Position numbers and translations under genes: made by a program. The notes beneath the pieces are model-generated. The model saw only the letters and a program-made list of their open reading frames with translations, was not told where the DNA came from and did no database searches. DNA of 64,000 bases from an uncultured Pseudomonadota bacterium (lineage in GTDB: Bacteria; Pseudomonadota; Alphaproteobacteria; RF32; CAG-239), in the NCBI GenBank assembly GCA_947054505.1, contig CAMRWU010000001.1:156464-220463 (forward strand), read 5' to 3'. Below are positions 50,882 to 59,687 of this stretch, one piece after another (positions within the stretch are counted from its first letter, which is position 1; each line of letters starts with the position of its first letter).

Positions 50882-52738
50882 ATGATGATAAACAAAGATT
50901 CCTATGATGTGATTGTTATTGGCGGCGGACATGCCGGCTGTGAGGCTTGTACGGCTGCAGCTCGTGTTGGTGCGCAAACAGCTCTTGTCACACACAAAAT
51001 TTCTTCTATTGGCAAAATGTCATGCAATCCGGCAATCGGCGGTTTAGGCAAAGGACATTTGGTTAGAGAAGTTGATGCTTTGGATGGCTTGATGGGGCGT
51101 GTCATTGACAAAGCCGGTATTCAATTCAGAATGTTGAACGCTTCCAAAGGTCCTGCCGTCAGAGGCCCTCGAGCTCAGGCTGACAGAGAACTTTATAAAA
51201 AATATATGTTGGAAGCTTTACAACAGCAAGAAAATTTAGATTTGATTGAAGCGGCTGCCGAAGGTCTGATTTTTGAAGATAATAAAATTCAGGGTGTTAT
51301 TTTGGCTGATGGAACAAAAATTAAGGCTAAGGCTGTTGTTCTGACATCAGGAACATTTTTGAACGGCATAATGTTCACCGGACATCAAACAACGATTGGC
51401 GGTCGAGTTAATGACGTCACTTGTGTTGGAATAACGCCGTATTTAAAGCAAATGGGCTTAAAAGTAGGTCGTTTGAAAACAGGAACCCCTGCCCGCTTGA
51501 ATGGCAAAACAATTAATTGGGATATTTTGGAAACACAAGATGGTGATGAAAACCCACAGCCGTTTTCTTATCTGACCAAAGAAATAAGCAATCCGCAAAT
51601 TCAGTGCTATATTACGCACACCAATGAGGAAACACACAAAATCATTCGGGACAATTTTTCCAAATGCGCATTATTTTCCGGCTTGATAACCGGTGTTGGT
51701 CCTCGTTATTGTCCTAGTATTGAAGATAAATTGGTTAAGTTTGCCGACAGAACCAGCCACCAGATATTTTTGGAACCGGAAGGCTTGAATACCGATGTGG
51801 TTTATCCGAACGGTATATCAACATCTTTGCCGGCAGATGTTCAGGAGCAATTTATTCATACCATGAAAGGGTTGGAGAATGTTGAAATTTTGCGACCGGC
51901 TTATGCCATAGAGTATGATTATGTTGATCCGCAGGAGTTAAATAATCGTCTTGAGTGCAAAAAGATAAAAGGTCTGTTTTTGGCGGGACAAATTAACGGC
52001 ACAACCGGATATGAAGAAGCTGCCGCACAAGGATTGCTGGCCGGTGTCAATGCGGGATTACAATCAACAAACAGTGATAAAAAGTTTGTGATTGACCGCT
52101 CGGAGGCTTATATCGGCGTTATGGTTGATGATTTAATCACCAAAGGAGTTGATGAGCCTTACCGTATGTTTACCTCTCGTTCAGAGTATCGTTTATTTTT
52201 GCGAGCTGATAATGCAGATATGCGTTTAACGGCCAAAGGATTTGGGGTTGGCTGTGTTTCAGAGCAAAGATACGCTGTATTTAAAGATAAAAAACAACAA
52301 ATAGAAGCTTTCAGAGAAAAAGCCGAACAATTAAAGATATCACCCAATGAGCTTGAGAATTTTGGGGTTGTTACCAAAAAGGATGGTGTCAAACGCAGTT
52401 GCTTTAATACAATGTCTTATCCTTCTGTTTCACGTGAAACAATATCGGCTATTTGGCCGGAGTTAACAGTGATTCCTGATGAAATTTATGAACAGGTAGA
52501 AATTGAAGCTAAATATGCCGGATACATCAAAAGACAACAAGCTGATATTGAGGTTTTCAAAAAAGATGAAAACCTGCATATCAAGGATAATATCGATTAT
52601 GCAAAAATAGGAGGACTGTCGAGAGAGATGGTGGCCAAACTTTCTAAAGTAAAACCGTCAACAATCGGAGAAGCTTCTCGTATTCCGGGGGTAACACCGG
52701 CGGCAATAACCGCTATTTTGGGACATTTAAAAAAATAA
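50882..52738 (+). CDS. mnmG: tRNA uridine 5-carboxymethylaminomethyl modification enzyme MnmG (GidA)
   Basis: MnmG is the FAD-binding partner of MnmE. The 618-residue protein has the dinucleotide-binding [13 protein letters not shown], the signature [42 protein letters not shown] and the C-terminal [14 protein letters not shown] region. Codons 516-521 (VSRET) contain a perfect parS site. Its stop overlaps the first HD gene by one base. ATG 50882 or the adjacent 50885 may be the start. Confidence 0.97.
   Translation: MMINKDSYDVIVIGGGHAGCEACTAAARVGAQTALVTHKISSIGKMSCNPAIGGLGKGHLVREVDALDGLMGRVIDKAGIQFRMLNASKGPAVRGPRAQADRELYKKYMLEALQQQENLDLIEAAAEGLIFEDNKIQGVILADGTKIKAKAVVLTSGTFLNGIMFTGHQTTIGGRVNDVTCVGITPYLKQMGLKVGRLKTGTPARLNGKTINWDILETQDGDENPQPFSYLTKEISNPQIQCYITHTNEETHKIIRDNFSKCALFSGLITGVGPRYCPSIEDKLVKFADRTSHQIFLEPEGLNTDVVYPNGISTSLPADVQEQFIHTMKGLENVEILRPAYAIEYDYVDPQELNNRLECKKIKGLFLAGQINGTTGYEEAAAQGLLAGVNAGLQSTNSDKKFVIDRSEAYIGVMVDDLITKGVDEPYRMFTSRSEYRLFLRADNADMRLTAKGFGVGCVSEQRYAVFKDKKQQIEAFREKAEQLKISPNELENFGVVTKKDGVKRSCFNTMSYPSVSRETISAIWPELTVIPDEIYEQVEIEAKYAGYIKRQQADIEVFKKDENLHIKDNIDYAKIGGLSREMVAKLSKVKPSTIGEASRIPGVTPAAITAILGHLKK
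52426..52441. promoter_or_regulatory. parS centromere site 1 (inside mnmG)
   Basis: TGTTTCACGTGAAACA, a perfect 16-base palindrome identical to the ParB-binding parS consensus. It lies about 6.4 kb from the putative origin and 3.9 kb upstream of parB. Confidence 0.92.
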
Positions 52739-53370
52739 TGACAAACAAACTTCCCTCCCCAAAAGAAGCTGTCGCACTACTAAAAGAAGTTGTCTCAACG
52801 CGTCAGTCCGGAGAACATCCCTTTTTAGAAGCTCATTTGCAGAGCTATATAAAGCATTGTTATAAAGTTGCAGAAACAGCCGCACAAATATCTTCATTGC
52901 TTCCAGAAATTAATCCTGATGACGCTTATGTCCTCGGATTGCTTCATGATGCCGGACGTATAAAAGACGAGTGGAGCGAGCAAACTTTTCATGGTTTGGT
53001 CGGTTATCGTTTTTTGATGGATAAGGGATATCCCCTTGCCGCACGTGTCGCGTTAAGTCATAGTTTTTACGACTTGGAAAACAACTTTTCAGCTTATAAA
53101 ATGAAAGCTTCAGATCTGAAAGAGGTGGTTGGTCTGATTGGTAGTTGGGTCTTTAATGACTATGATTATCTGATACAGCTTTCAGATTTGCTGAATGATT
53201 GCGGAAGACTTTGTACAATAGAATATCGTTTTGAACACGCAGCAATTCGGCATAACCTATCGGCAGAATACGTTCAGACCTCAATTGCCAGTACTCTCAA
53301 GCTAAAAAAATATTTTGATAACAAATGTGGGCAAGATATTTATTCATTATTGAGAATAGCTCATGACTAA
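52738..53370 (+). CDS. HD-domain phosphohydrolase-like protein, tandem copy 1
   Basis: A 210-residue protein with an HD domain: HCYKVAETAAQISSLL with the first His, GLLHDAGRIKDEW (HD pair), and LSHSF followed by a late Asp (QLSDLLNDCG). HD proteins are metal-dependent phosphohydrolases acting on nucleotides; the substrate is unknown. It starts on the last base of mnmG and overlaps the next HD gene by 8 bases. Confidence 0.82.
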   Translation: MTNKLPSPKEAVALLKEVVSTRQSGEHPFLEAHLQSYIKHCYKVAETAAQISSLLPEINPDDAYVLGLLHDAGRIKDEWSEQTFHGLVGYRFLMDKGYPLAARVALSHSFYDLENNFSAYKMKASDLKEVVGLIGSWVFNDYDYLIQLSDLLNDCGRLCTIEYRFEHAAIRHNLSAEYVQTSIASTLKLKKYFDNKCGQDIYSLLRIAHD

Positions 53371-53992
53371 AGGATATCCTGACAGACAAACCGCGCTTGA
53401 GTTATGGAAACAAGGGATTTCTTATCGCTTGTCACATAGTATATTTGAAAATGAATTAGAATATCGTTTTCACACACTTGGAATAGCGGAAAGCGCGGCA
53501 AAAATAGCTGATGTTTGTGGAATGGATGTTGAAAAAGCTTGGGTTTTGGGTTTGCTTCATGACTACGGAAAACGTAAGGACGAAACCAGAGATTTTGTTT
53601 TTCATGCACGTGAAGGATATGAACAAATGATGTCTTTGGGATATTATGAAGTTGCTCGCATTTGCTTGACCCACAGTTTTCCCGAAAAAGATTTTTGTGA
53701 TGATGATTATGGTTTTTATCAAAAAATACCGGATGCTTTGCCTTGGGCTCACAGGACAATGGCTGAGGTAGAAATAGATGATTATGATAGATTAATTCAA
53801 CTTTGTGATTTGCTTTTTGAGGGCTTAAACAAAACATCTTTTGAAAAACGTCTTAAAGGAATTGTGCATCGCTATCGTCTTGGATGGAAACAGGTTTCAG
53901 CGTTATATGAAAACGCTCAAAAAAATAAAGCTTATTTTGATGGCAAATGTGGGTGTGATATTTACCGGATATTAAGAATAGACGACTTATAA
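53363..53992 (+). CDS. HD-domain phosphohydrolase-like protein, tandem copy 2
   Basis: A 209-residue paralogue of the previous gene: RFHTLGIAESAAKIADVCGM, GLLHDYGKRKDE, LTHSFPEKDF and QLCDLLFEGL are in the same order, and both end in a motif KCGxDIYxxLRI. The first metal-ligand histidine is shared (FHTLGIA). The pair sits within the mnmG-rsmG interval, which in most Alphaproteobacteria has no insert. The duplication is old judging by divergence. Confidence 0.82.
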   Translation: MTKGYPDRQTALELWKQGISYRLSHSIFENELEYRFHTLGIAESAAKIADVCGMDVEKAWVLGLLHDYGKRKDETRDFVFHAREGYEQMMSLGYYEVARICLTHSFPEKDFCDDDYGFYQKIPDALPWAHRTMAEVEIDDYDRLIQLCDLLFEGLNKTSFEKRLKGIVHRYRLGWKQVSALYENAQKNKAYFDGKCGCDIYRILRIDDL

Positions 53993-54015
53993 ATACATTT
54001 TATAAGGATATTCAA

Positions 54016-54798
54016 ATGCAAAAATTCACCTATCATTGTCATACAGATTTCAGCGACGGTCGCAATACATTGGAAGAGATGTTGTCACAAGCTGTTAAAA
54101 TTGGCTTTGATAGCATCGGAATTAGCGATCACCTGATTATAAACGATCTAATTCCCACAAATCGTACATTTAAGCAAGCTTTACCTGTTTTACAAAACAG
54201 AATCGCCGAAATTAGAAATATCGCTCAAAACTATCCTCTTAAGGTTCTTGTCGGATTTGAGGTTGATTATATGCCATACGCCGGTTGGTTGGATAACTTT
54301 AAGAAGTTGAAATCCTTGTTGGATGTTGATTATCTGCATACAGGCAATCATTATTTTATGGAACCTGACTGTTCAAAGTTTATCAGTATCTATCGTTCTA
54401 AAGAAATTTTTAGCGATATGACCCGTCTTCCCGAGTATTTTCGTCGGCATTTTCAAACAATTTGTCAGGCTGTTTACACATGCCAATTTGATTTTCTGGC
54501 TCATATAGATTATGCCCGTTGGAGTGGCTTGATGAAAGATGGGGAATATAAAAATGAGATTATGAATATTGTCCACGCTTTAGCAGAAACAGGTACAGCT
54601 GTTGAGCTAAACACCAAAGGGCTTGACAGCACCGGTTCTTTTTATCCTTCCGTTTGGGTATTAAAAGAACTGAAAGCTCACAAAGTACCTTTGGTCATAT
54701 CAGATGATGCTCATCATGTTTCACAATTAGGGCGTTATTTTGATAAGGCTGAAGATTTGCTTTCTGAGCTCAATTACTCTTATCGTTTTTCTTTGTGA
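54016..54798 (+). CDS. PHP-family phosphatase, histidinol-phosphatase (HisK)-like
   Basis: A 260-residue PHP-domain protein. Metal-binding motifs are all visible: YHCHTDFSDG, GISDHLI, GFEVDYMP, TGNHYFM, FLAHIDYARW and ISDDAHHVSQLG. This set matches histidinol-phosphate phosphatases of the HisJ/HisK type, though related PHP phosphatases act on other substrates. No histidine biosynthesis gene is nearby. AAGGA lies before the ATG. Confidence 0.83.
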   Translation: MQKFTYHCHTDFSDGRNTLEEMLSQAVKIGFDSIGISDHLIINDLIPTNRTFKQALPVLQNRIAEIRNIAQNYPLKVLVGFEVDYMPYAGWLDNFKKLKSLLDVDYLHTGNHYFMEPDCSKFISIYRSKEIFSDMTRLPEYFRRHFQTICQAVYTCQFDFLAHIDYARWSGLMKDGEYKNEIMNIVHALAETGTAVELNTKGLDSTGSFYPSVWVLKELKAHKVPLVISDDAHHVSQLGRYFDKAEDLLSELNYSYRFSL

Positions 54799-54931
54799 AA
54801 TATTTATATTTTGATTCAATAAACAGTGTCTAAGTGTTTGAATTTAGATTCAAATTTTTGATGTTTAAATATTGTGTTTATAACTGATTTTTTATCTTTT
54901 AAATTTTTTTAAAAAATTATAAAAATAAATT

Positions 54932-55558
54932 ATGAAAAATTTTATGGAAAAATATAATGTTTCACGTGAAACATTTTCGAAATTGAAGTTGTACGAATCT
55001 TTACTTAAAGAATGGCAACTTAAATTTAATCTTGTCAGCAATTCTAGTCTAGATGATGCTTGGAATCGCCACTTCGAAGACTCTGTTCAGTTATTTAAAT
55101 ATATCCCAGAAAACTCAAAAGTTTTGTATGATTTTGGCTCTGGAGCTGGTTTTCCGGGGATGGTCTTGGCGATGATAGCTAGTGAAAAAACGCCGTATTT
55201 AAAAGTGAAATTGATTGAGAGTATTGGTAAGAAAACATTGTATTTAAACGAGGTTAAAAAACAAACCAAGACCAATGTCGAAATTATCAATGATAGAATC
55301 GAAAATATAAAAGCAGAAAAAGCCGATGTAATCACATCTCGAGCTATGGCGTCTTTGAGCCAGCTTTTGGAATACACCGGCAAGTTTTGTTCAAAGAAAA
55401 CCGTTTGTATTTTTCCGAAAGGTAAAAAGTTTCAAGAAGAAATTGATGAAGCCCGTAAGAAATTCAGATTTGATTGTCAGGCATATGACAGCGAAGTCAG
55501 TTCTGAGGGTAAAATTTTAATAATCAGCAATATAAGCAAAATCACAGGAGTTAAATAA
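54932..55558 (+). CDS. rsmG: 16S rRNA (guanine-527-N7)-methyltransferase RsmG (GidB)
   Basis: RsmG methylates G527 of 16S rRNA using SAM. The 208-residue protein has the N-terminal VSRETFSKLKLYESLLKEW, which is the translation of an embedded parS site, then LVSNSSLDDAWNRHFEDS and the SAM motif YDFGSGAGFPGMVLA. ATG 54932 is used; ATG 54944 is an equally good start. The 133-base gap upstream is very AT-rich and holds an inverted repeat TTTGAAT/ATTCAAA and two GATTC sites. Confidence 0.95.
   Translation: MKNFMEKYNVSRETFSKLKLYESLLKEWQLKFNLVSNSSLDDAWNRHFEDSVQLFKYIPENSKVLYDFGSGAGFPGMVLAMIASEKTPYLKVKLIESIGKKTLYLNEVKKQTKTNVEIINDRIENIKAEKADVITSRAMASLSQLLEYTGKFCSKKTVCIFPKGKKFQEEIDEARKKFRFDCQAYDSEVSSEGKILIISNISKITGVK
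54958..54973. promoter_or_regulatory. parS centromere site 2 (inside rsmG)
   Basis: A second perfect TGTTTCACGTGAAACA, in the first codons of rsmG and about 0.6 kb before parA. Together with the first copy it marks the ParB-loading region near the origin. Confidence 0.94.
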
Positions 55559-56338
55559 ATGCCAAGAATTTTAGCAATTGCCAATCGTAAAGGCGGGGTT
55601 GGAAAAACCACCACGACCGTAAATGTTGCAACAGCTATGGCTGCTGCCGGTAAAAAGGTTTTGGTTGTTGATTTAGATCCGCAGGGAAATGCCTCTACTT
55701 CCATGGGAGTCAACAAGCGTGGCCGCATGAATTCTTCCTATGAGGTTTTGTTGGGAGAATGCAAGTTGGGCGAGGCTGTTGTTTGGACCGAAATTCCAAA
55801 CTTCTCTTTGATTCCGTCATCTCCGGATTTGGCCGCCGCCGAAATCGAATTGGTTGATATTGAGCATCGTGAATTTGCTTTGAAAAAAGCTTTGCAAAAA
55901 GACGCTGTCAATTATGATTATATTTTGATTGATTGTCCGCCATCTTTGAGTTTGGTCACTATCAATGCCTTGGTTGCCGCCGATGCTGTGATTGTTCCTC
56001 TGCAGTGTGAATTTTTGGCTTTGGAGGGAATAACAGATTTGATCAGCAACATTAATATGATTAAAAAGAATTTCAATCCGAAATTAGCATTGCACGGCGT
56101 TGTTTTAACAATGTATGACAAGCGTAATAATTTGACGCAAATGGTTGAAGATGACGTGCGTCAGTTTTTTGGCAAAAAAGTTTACAATACTGTTATTCCC
56201 AGAAACGTTAAAGTTTCTGAAGCACCGTCACACGGCAAACCCGTTTTGATATACGATTTCAAATGTTCCGGTTCACAAGCTTATATCAGTCTTGCCGGTG
56301 AAGTAATGAAAAGAGAAAGAGAGTTGGTAGCATGTTAA
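55559..56338 (+). CDS. parA: Chromosome partitioning ATPase ParA (Soj)
   Basis: The 259-residue deviant Walker ATPase has ANRKGGVGKTTTTVNVATAM near the N-terminus, VDLDPQGNASTSMG, and DCPPSLSLVTINAL. ParA gradients move ParB-parS complexes to new poles. It begins directly after rsmG (no gap) and its stop overlaps the parB start by 7 bases. Confidence 0.97.
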   Translation: MPRILAIANRKGGVGKTTTTVNVATAMAAAGKKVLVVDLDPQGNASTSMGVNKRGRMNSSYEVLLGECKLGEAVVWTEIPNFSLIPSSPDLAAAEIELVDIEHREFALKKALQKDAVNYDYILIDCPPSLSLVTINALVAADAVIVPLQCEFLALEGITDLISNINMIKKNFNPKLALHGVVLTMYDKRNNLTQMVEDDVRQFFGKKVYNTVIPRNVKVSEAPSHGKPVLIYDFKCSGSQAYISLAGEVMKRERELVAC

Positions 56339-57345
56339 TGGATAATGAACTGGATGAATTGTTGAACGACAATACTGAGATTGAATCCGCTCCTGTCAAC
56401 CATAAGCGTAAGAGCTTGGGGCGTGGTCTTGGTGCTTTGCTCGGATCAGAAGCTTTGCCTATGGATGATGAAGATTTCACTCAAATAAAATCTTCCAACT
56501 ATGTTAGAATAGAAGAAATTGTTCCCTGCAAATATCAGCCTCGTACTGAGTTTGATGAAGAAGCATTACAGTCATTGGCTGAATCAATTAAAGAAAAAGG
56601 CGTTTTACAGCCGCTTTTAGTTCGCAAAACCAATGACGGTTTTGAATTAATTGCCGGTGAACGCCGCTGGCGAGCTTCTAAGATGGCCGGATTAGACGAG
56701 GTTCCTGTTATTATCAAAGATTTTGATGATAAAGAGGTTTTGGAAGTTGCTTTGGTTGAAAATCTTTTGCGTGAAAACCTGTCAGCCATTGAAGAGGCGG
56801 AAGGCTTGCAAAGATTGATTGATGAATTTTCTCATACTCAAGATGCTTTGGCGCAAATTATGGGAAAATCGCGCAGTTATATTGCTAACACATTGCGTTT
56901 GTTAAACTTGCCTCAGTCTGTACAATATATGGTCAAAGAAAACAAATTGTCAGCGGGTCATGCCAGAGCCTTAATCGGGTTGGAAAATGCTGAAGAATTG
57001 GCAAAGAAAATTATCGCCAAAGGATTAAATGTTCGTCAGGTTGAAGATTTGGTTGCCAAACAAAAAGACAATCCCAAACCGCGAAGCACAAAAGAAAGAA
57101 GCGAAGATTTAGAGCAGATTGAAAAAGACCTTATTAAAAAATTGGGCTTGCGTCTGCAAATCAGTTCCGGCAAAAATGGTGGAGGAAAGGTTGTGATACC
57201 ATACTCTTCCGTAGCGGAGCTTGATATGATTATTAGTGTATTGGAAAGAAAAAAGGATACCTTTGTTTCCGGTCAGCAGAACGCTGTATTTAAAGATGAT
57301 AATTCAACAACAAACGAAAAATTTTCGATTAAAATTATAGATTAG
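56332..57345 (+). CDS. parB: Chromosome partitioning protein ParB (Spo0J)
   Basis: The 337-residue CTPase-type DNA clamp begins with the ParA-contact motif KSLGRGLGALLGSE near residue 27, has the ParB/Srx domain with YQPRTEFDEEALQSLAESIK and LIAGERRWRASKMAG (CTP-binding), a central helix-turn-helix near DALAQIMGKSRSYIANTLRL and a C-terminal dimerisation domain. It binds the two parS sites described here. Confidence 0.97.
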   Translation: MLMDNELDELLNDNTEIESAPVNHKRKSLGRGLGALLGSEALPMDDEDFTQIKSSNYVRIEEIVPCKYQPRTEFDEEALQSLAESIKEKGVLQPLLVRKTNDGFELIAGERRWRASKMAGLDEVPVIIKDFDDKEVLEVALVENLLRENLSAIEEAEGLQRLIDEFSHTQDALAQIMGKSRSYIANTLRLLNLPQSVQYMVKENKLSAGHARALIGLENAEELAKKIIAKGLNVRQVEDLVAKQKDNPKPRSTKERSEDLEQIEKDLIKKLGLRLQISSGKNGGGKVVIPYSSVAELDMIISVLERKKDTFVSGQQNAVFKDDNSTTNEKFSIKIID

Positions 57346-57354
57346 GAATAAAAA

Positions 57355-57594
57355 ATGACAATATTGGAACAAATGCTCGAAAGATGTTCACAAGCTGGTT
57401 ATACCACCACAAAAAATGTTGAAAAAATTGCCAATGCCAAAAAAATGATGTTTGGTGAAGGTGAATGGCATCGTTGCCCGTGTGACGGACAAAATCCCAA
57501 CCGGTACTGCATTTCAGAAACCTGCCGACAAGATATTGAGCGTGATGGTGAATGTCATTGCCATTGTTATCGCAAAAAAGTAGCGGGCGAATAG
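57355..57594 (+). CDS. Ferredoxin-thioredoxin reductase catalytic-chain-like protein
   Basis: A 79-residue cysteine-rich protein: WHRCPCDGQNPNRYC, ISETCRQDIERDGECHCHCY. The CPC..C..C..CHC order and the D-G-x-CHC end resemble the catalytic beta chain of ferredoxin-thioredoxin reductase, which carries a [4Fe-4S] cluster next to a redox disulfide. Spacing of the middle cysteines (Y-C-I-S-E-T-C) differs from the plant CPC motif. Similar stand-alone proteins exist in anaerobes; an electron donor is not visible here. AGGA precedes the ATG, 9 bases after parB. Confidence 0.62.
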   Translation: MTILEQMLERCSQAGYTTTKNVEKIANAKKMMFGEGEWHRCPCDGQNPNRYCISETCRQDIERDGECHCHCYRKKVAGE

Positions 57595-57599
57595 AGAAC

Positions 57600-57631
57600 A
57601 AAAAAGCGGAATTTAAACTCCGCTTTTTTTA
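57600..57631 (+). terminator. Terminator of the parAB-FTR-like unit
   Basis: AAAAAGCGGA, ATTTAAAC, TCCGCTTTTTTT. Confidence 0.93.
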
Positions 57632-57704
57632 TTTGGTAACTATATTTTTACTAAAAGATTTTATTTTATAAAACAAATCTCAACGAGTAAAATAGGAATA
57701 AGTC

Positions 57705-58718
57705 ATGTTGTTTTTGAAAAAATGTATGATGGGTATGGGAGCGTTGTTTTTGATATTTGTAGGTGGTGCGGGCACTCAATCCAGCAGCACCATATTACAA
57801 GGCGGCGGTTTCCTCGGTCTGATAATCGGCCTTATCGTCTTATACATTTTTGCGAGAATGGCTTGGCGTGCCATGGGGTGTTTGCCGGCGATTTTAGCGA
57901 TTTTGGTTATTATCGCGTTTATTTTGTATGCGATAGGCGGTTTCAGAGGCGGCATCGGCAATATTGGCAACAACATCAAGAGCTTTTTGGGGATGAGTAG
58001 CGGAACGGTTTCCGGTCAACAGGTTCAGGCTTCGGCATCAATGCAAAGCGGTGCGATAAATCTGTTGGATGATGAAGATATGGATAGTTCGATTGGTGAA
58101 AACTTTTCATCTCCTCAAGTTGCTGTTGAAGCTCAGGAACAAGCACCGGTGGCTCAAGAACAGTCTGGCGGATGGATGGAAATGTTGTTTGGCAAAAAAG
58201 AAGCACAGTCTTCCGGTCCGGATTTAGACAAGTTGCCCACAATCTATACATCGGCACGAGTTGTCAGTGGTGACACTTTGAACATTAATGGACATCTTTT
58301 CCGCTTGTATGGTATTGATGCGCCGGAAATGAATCAGAGTTGTGCAGATGCGAGCGGTAGAGCCTATAGTTGCGGTCGTCAGGCGGCGGCATGGTTATCG
58401 AGCTGGTTGCAGGACAATACGCTGGAGTGTAAAGTCATGCAACAAGACGGCAACGGCAATATGGCAGGAACTTGTTCTTTGGGAGCATATGATATCGGTG
58501 CGGCACTGGTTAATGCCGGTTGGGCACTTGCCTATACAAAACACACGGATATTTACGTACCTTATCAGCAACAAGCCGAAAACAACGGCAGTGGCTTATG
58601 GCAGGGTGAATTTTACATGCCGTGGGATTGGCGAAAGATACAGGCGCGCAAACCCAATATTAAAATCATTAAACAAAAGCCGAAACGCAAAAGAACAATA
58701 CTCAATCCGATGGGCTAA
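57705..58718 (+). CDS. Membrane-anchored SNase-like (thermonuclease) protein with degenerate active site
   Basis: The 337-residue protein has two or three N-terminal membrane helices (about residues 5-23, 34-53 and 61-82), a disordered Gln/Ala/Ser linker (about 100-170) and a C-terminal SNase fold (about 183-310; ARVVSGDTLNINGHLFRLYGIDAPEM given in part: GHLFRLYGIDAPEM, LVNAGWALAY, GLWQGEFYMPWDWRK). The first catalytic Arg and the Asp/Glu are in RLYGIDAPE. The second catalytic Arg, in the usual DRYGR motif, is replaced in DGNGNMAGTC, so nuclease activity is doubtful. Orientation and role are unknown. Confidence 0.78.
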   Translation: MLFLKKCMMGMGALFLIFVGGAGTQSSSTILQGGGFLGLIIGLIVLYIFARMAWRAMGCLPAILAILVIIAFILYAIGGFRGGIGNIGNNIKSFLGMSSGTVSGQQVQASASMQSGAINLLDDEDMDSSIGENFSSPQVAVEAQEQAPVAQEQSGGWMEMLFGKKEAQSSGPDLDKLPTIYTSARVVSGDTLNINGHLFRLYGIDAPEMNQSCADASGRAYSCGRQAAAWLSSWLQDNTLECKVMQQDGNGNMAGTCSLGAYDIGAALVNAGWALAYTKHTDIYVPYQQQAENNGSGLWQGEFYMPWDWRKIQARKPNIKIIKQKPKRKRTILNPMG

Positions 58719-58722
58719 AAGT

Positions 58723-59181
58723 ATGGAAAGCAGAACTTTTTACCTTCAAACAGAGGCGCAAACGGAAGCGTTGGGAAAACAGCTTGCTTCTCTGGCGCGC
58801 AAGAGAGATGTTTTTGCTTTGTTTGGAACACTGGGGATGGGAAAGAGTGTTTTGGCACGGGCTTTCATTCAAAGTCTGGTTGGAAAAATAGAAGTTCCCA
58901 GTCCGACATTTACATTAGTGCAAGGTTATAAGGCGCCGGAATTTGACATTTATCATTTTGATTTATACCGTCTGAAGCATCCCGACGAGATTTTTGAGAT
59001 TGGGGTTGAAGAAGCTTTGTATGATGGTGTCAGTTTGATAGAATGGCCTGAAAAAATGCAAGGCTATCTTCCTAAAGATGTTTTTAGAGTTTTGATTGAA
59101 CCGGAAGGCGAGGGGCGCAAGGTGACAATAACAACAACATCGGAAGATAAGGCAAAACGTCTGTCTGAGGTTGTTTTATGA
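58723..59181 (+). CDS. tsaE: tRNA threonylcarbamoyladenosine biosynthesis ATPase TsaE
   Basis: TsaE is the ATPase of the t6A37 system and binds TsaB-TsaD. The 152-residue protein has Walker A GTLGMGKSVLARAFI near residue 37, SPTFTLVQGY, HFDLYRLKHPDE and LIEWPEKM. Start ATG 58723 lies 4 bases after the previous stop; longer frames upstream are shadows of that gene. Its stop overlaps hprK by 4 bases. Confidence 0.95.
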   Translation: MESRTFYLQTEAQTEALGKQLASLARKRDVFALFGTLGMGKSVLARAFIQSLVGKIEVPSPTFTLVQGYKAPEFDIYHFDLYRLKHPDEIFEIGVEEALYDGVSLIEWPEKMQGYLPKDVFRVLIEPEGEGRKVTITTTSEDKAKRLSEVVL

Positions 59182-59603
59182 CCAATATTCATGCTTCTTG
59201 TATCAAATGGAAAGACAACGGTATTCTGTTTGTTGGTGATTCCGGAGTTGGAAAATCTGATTTATGCCTGCGTTTTATTCTGAATCATCAAGCAATTCTT
59301 GTTGCTGATGATAGGGTTGATTTAATTGCTTCCGAACAAAAAATCACGGCTTCTTGTCCTGATAGTATCAAGGGTTTGCTTGAGGTGAGGGGAATTGGTA
59401 TAAAAAAAGTACCTTTTGCGGAAAACGTGTCGCTTAATATTGTTGTTAAGATTGTCAAAACCCCGCAGGAAATCGAGCGACTACCGAAACCGACGTTTTG
59501 GGATTTTGAGGGAGTAAGATTGTCTTTAGTCAACGTTTGGAGCGGGGACGTGTCCGCTGTTGAAAAAATCATCGCCGCGTTAAGCTTTGAAAACACACAC
59601 TAA
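59178..59603 (+). CDS. hprK: Short HPr kinase/phosphorylase (alphaproteobacterial type)
   Basis: HprK phosphorylates Ser46 of HPr. The 141-residue protein is the short form lacking the N-terminal domain: P-loop VGDSGVGKSDLCLRFI, LVADDRVDLI, and the HprK signature LLEVRGIGIKKVPF. In Alphaproteobacteria it belongs with the nitrogen-type PTS; HPr and PTS enzymes are not in the window. It follows tsaE with a 4-base overlap. The 84 bases downstream to mlaE contain no gene. Confidence 0.9.
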   Translation: MTNIHASCIKWKDNGILFVGDSGVGKSDLCLRFILNHQAILVADDRVDLIASEQKITASCPDSIKGLLEVRGIGIKKVPFAENVSLNIVVKIVKTPQEIERLPKPTFWDFEGVRLSLVNVWSGDVSAVEKIIAALSFENTH

Positions 59604-59687
59604 GCTGTGCGGATTTTGAGCTTCACGGTTGATTCTTCAACGGCAAAGCTCTAAACTAAAACAAATTATTTTTTACAGGAGAAGTTT

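Noticed and set aside
58342..58722. Long N-terminal extension of TsaE in another frame of the SNase gene
   Set aside because: It is a shadow of the SNase-like coding sequence; TsaE homology begins at 58723.
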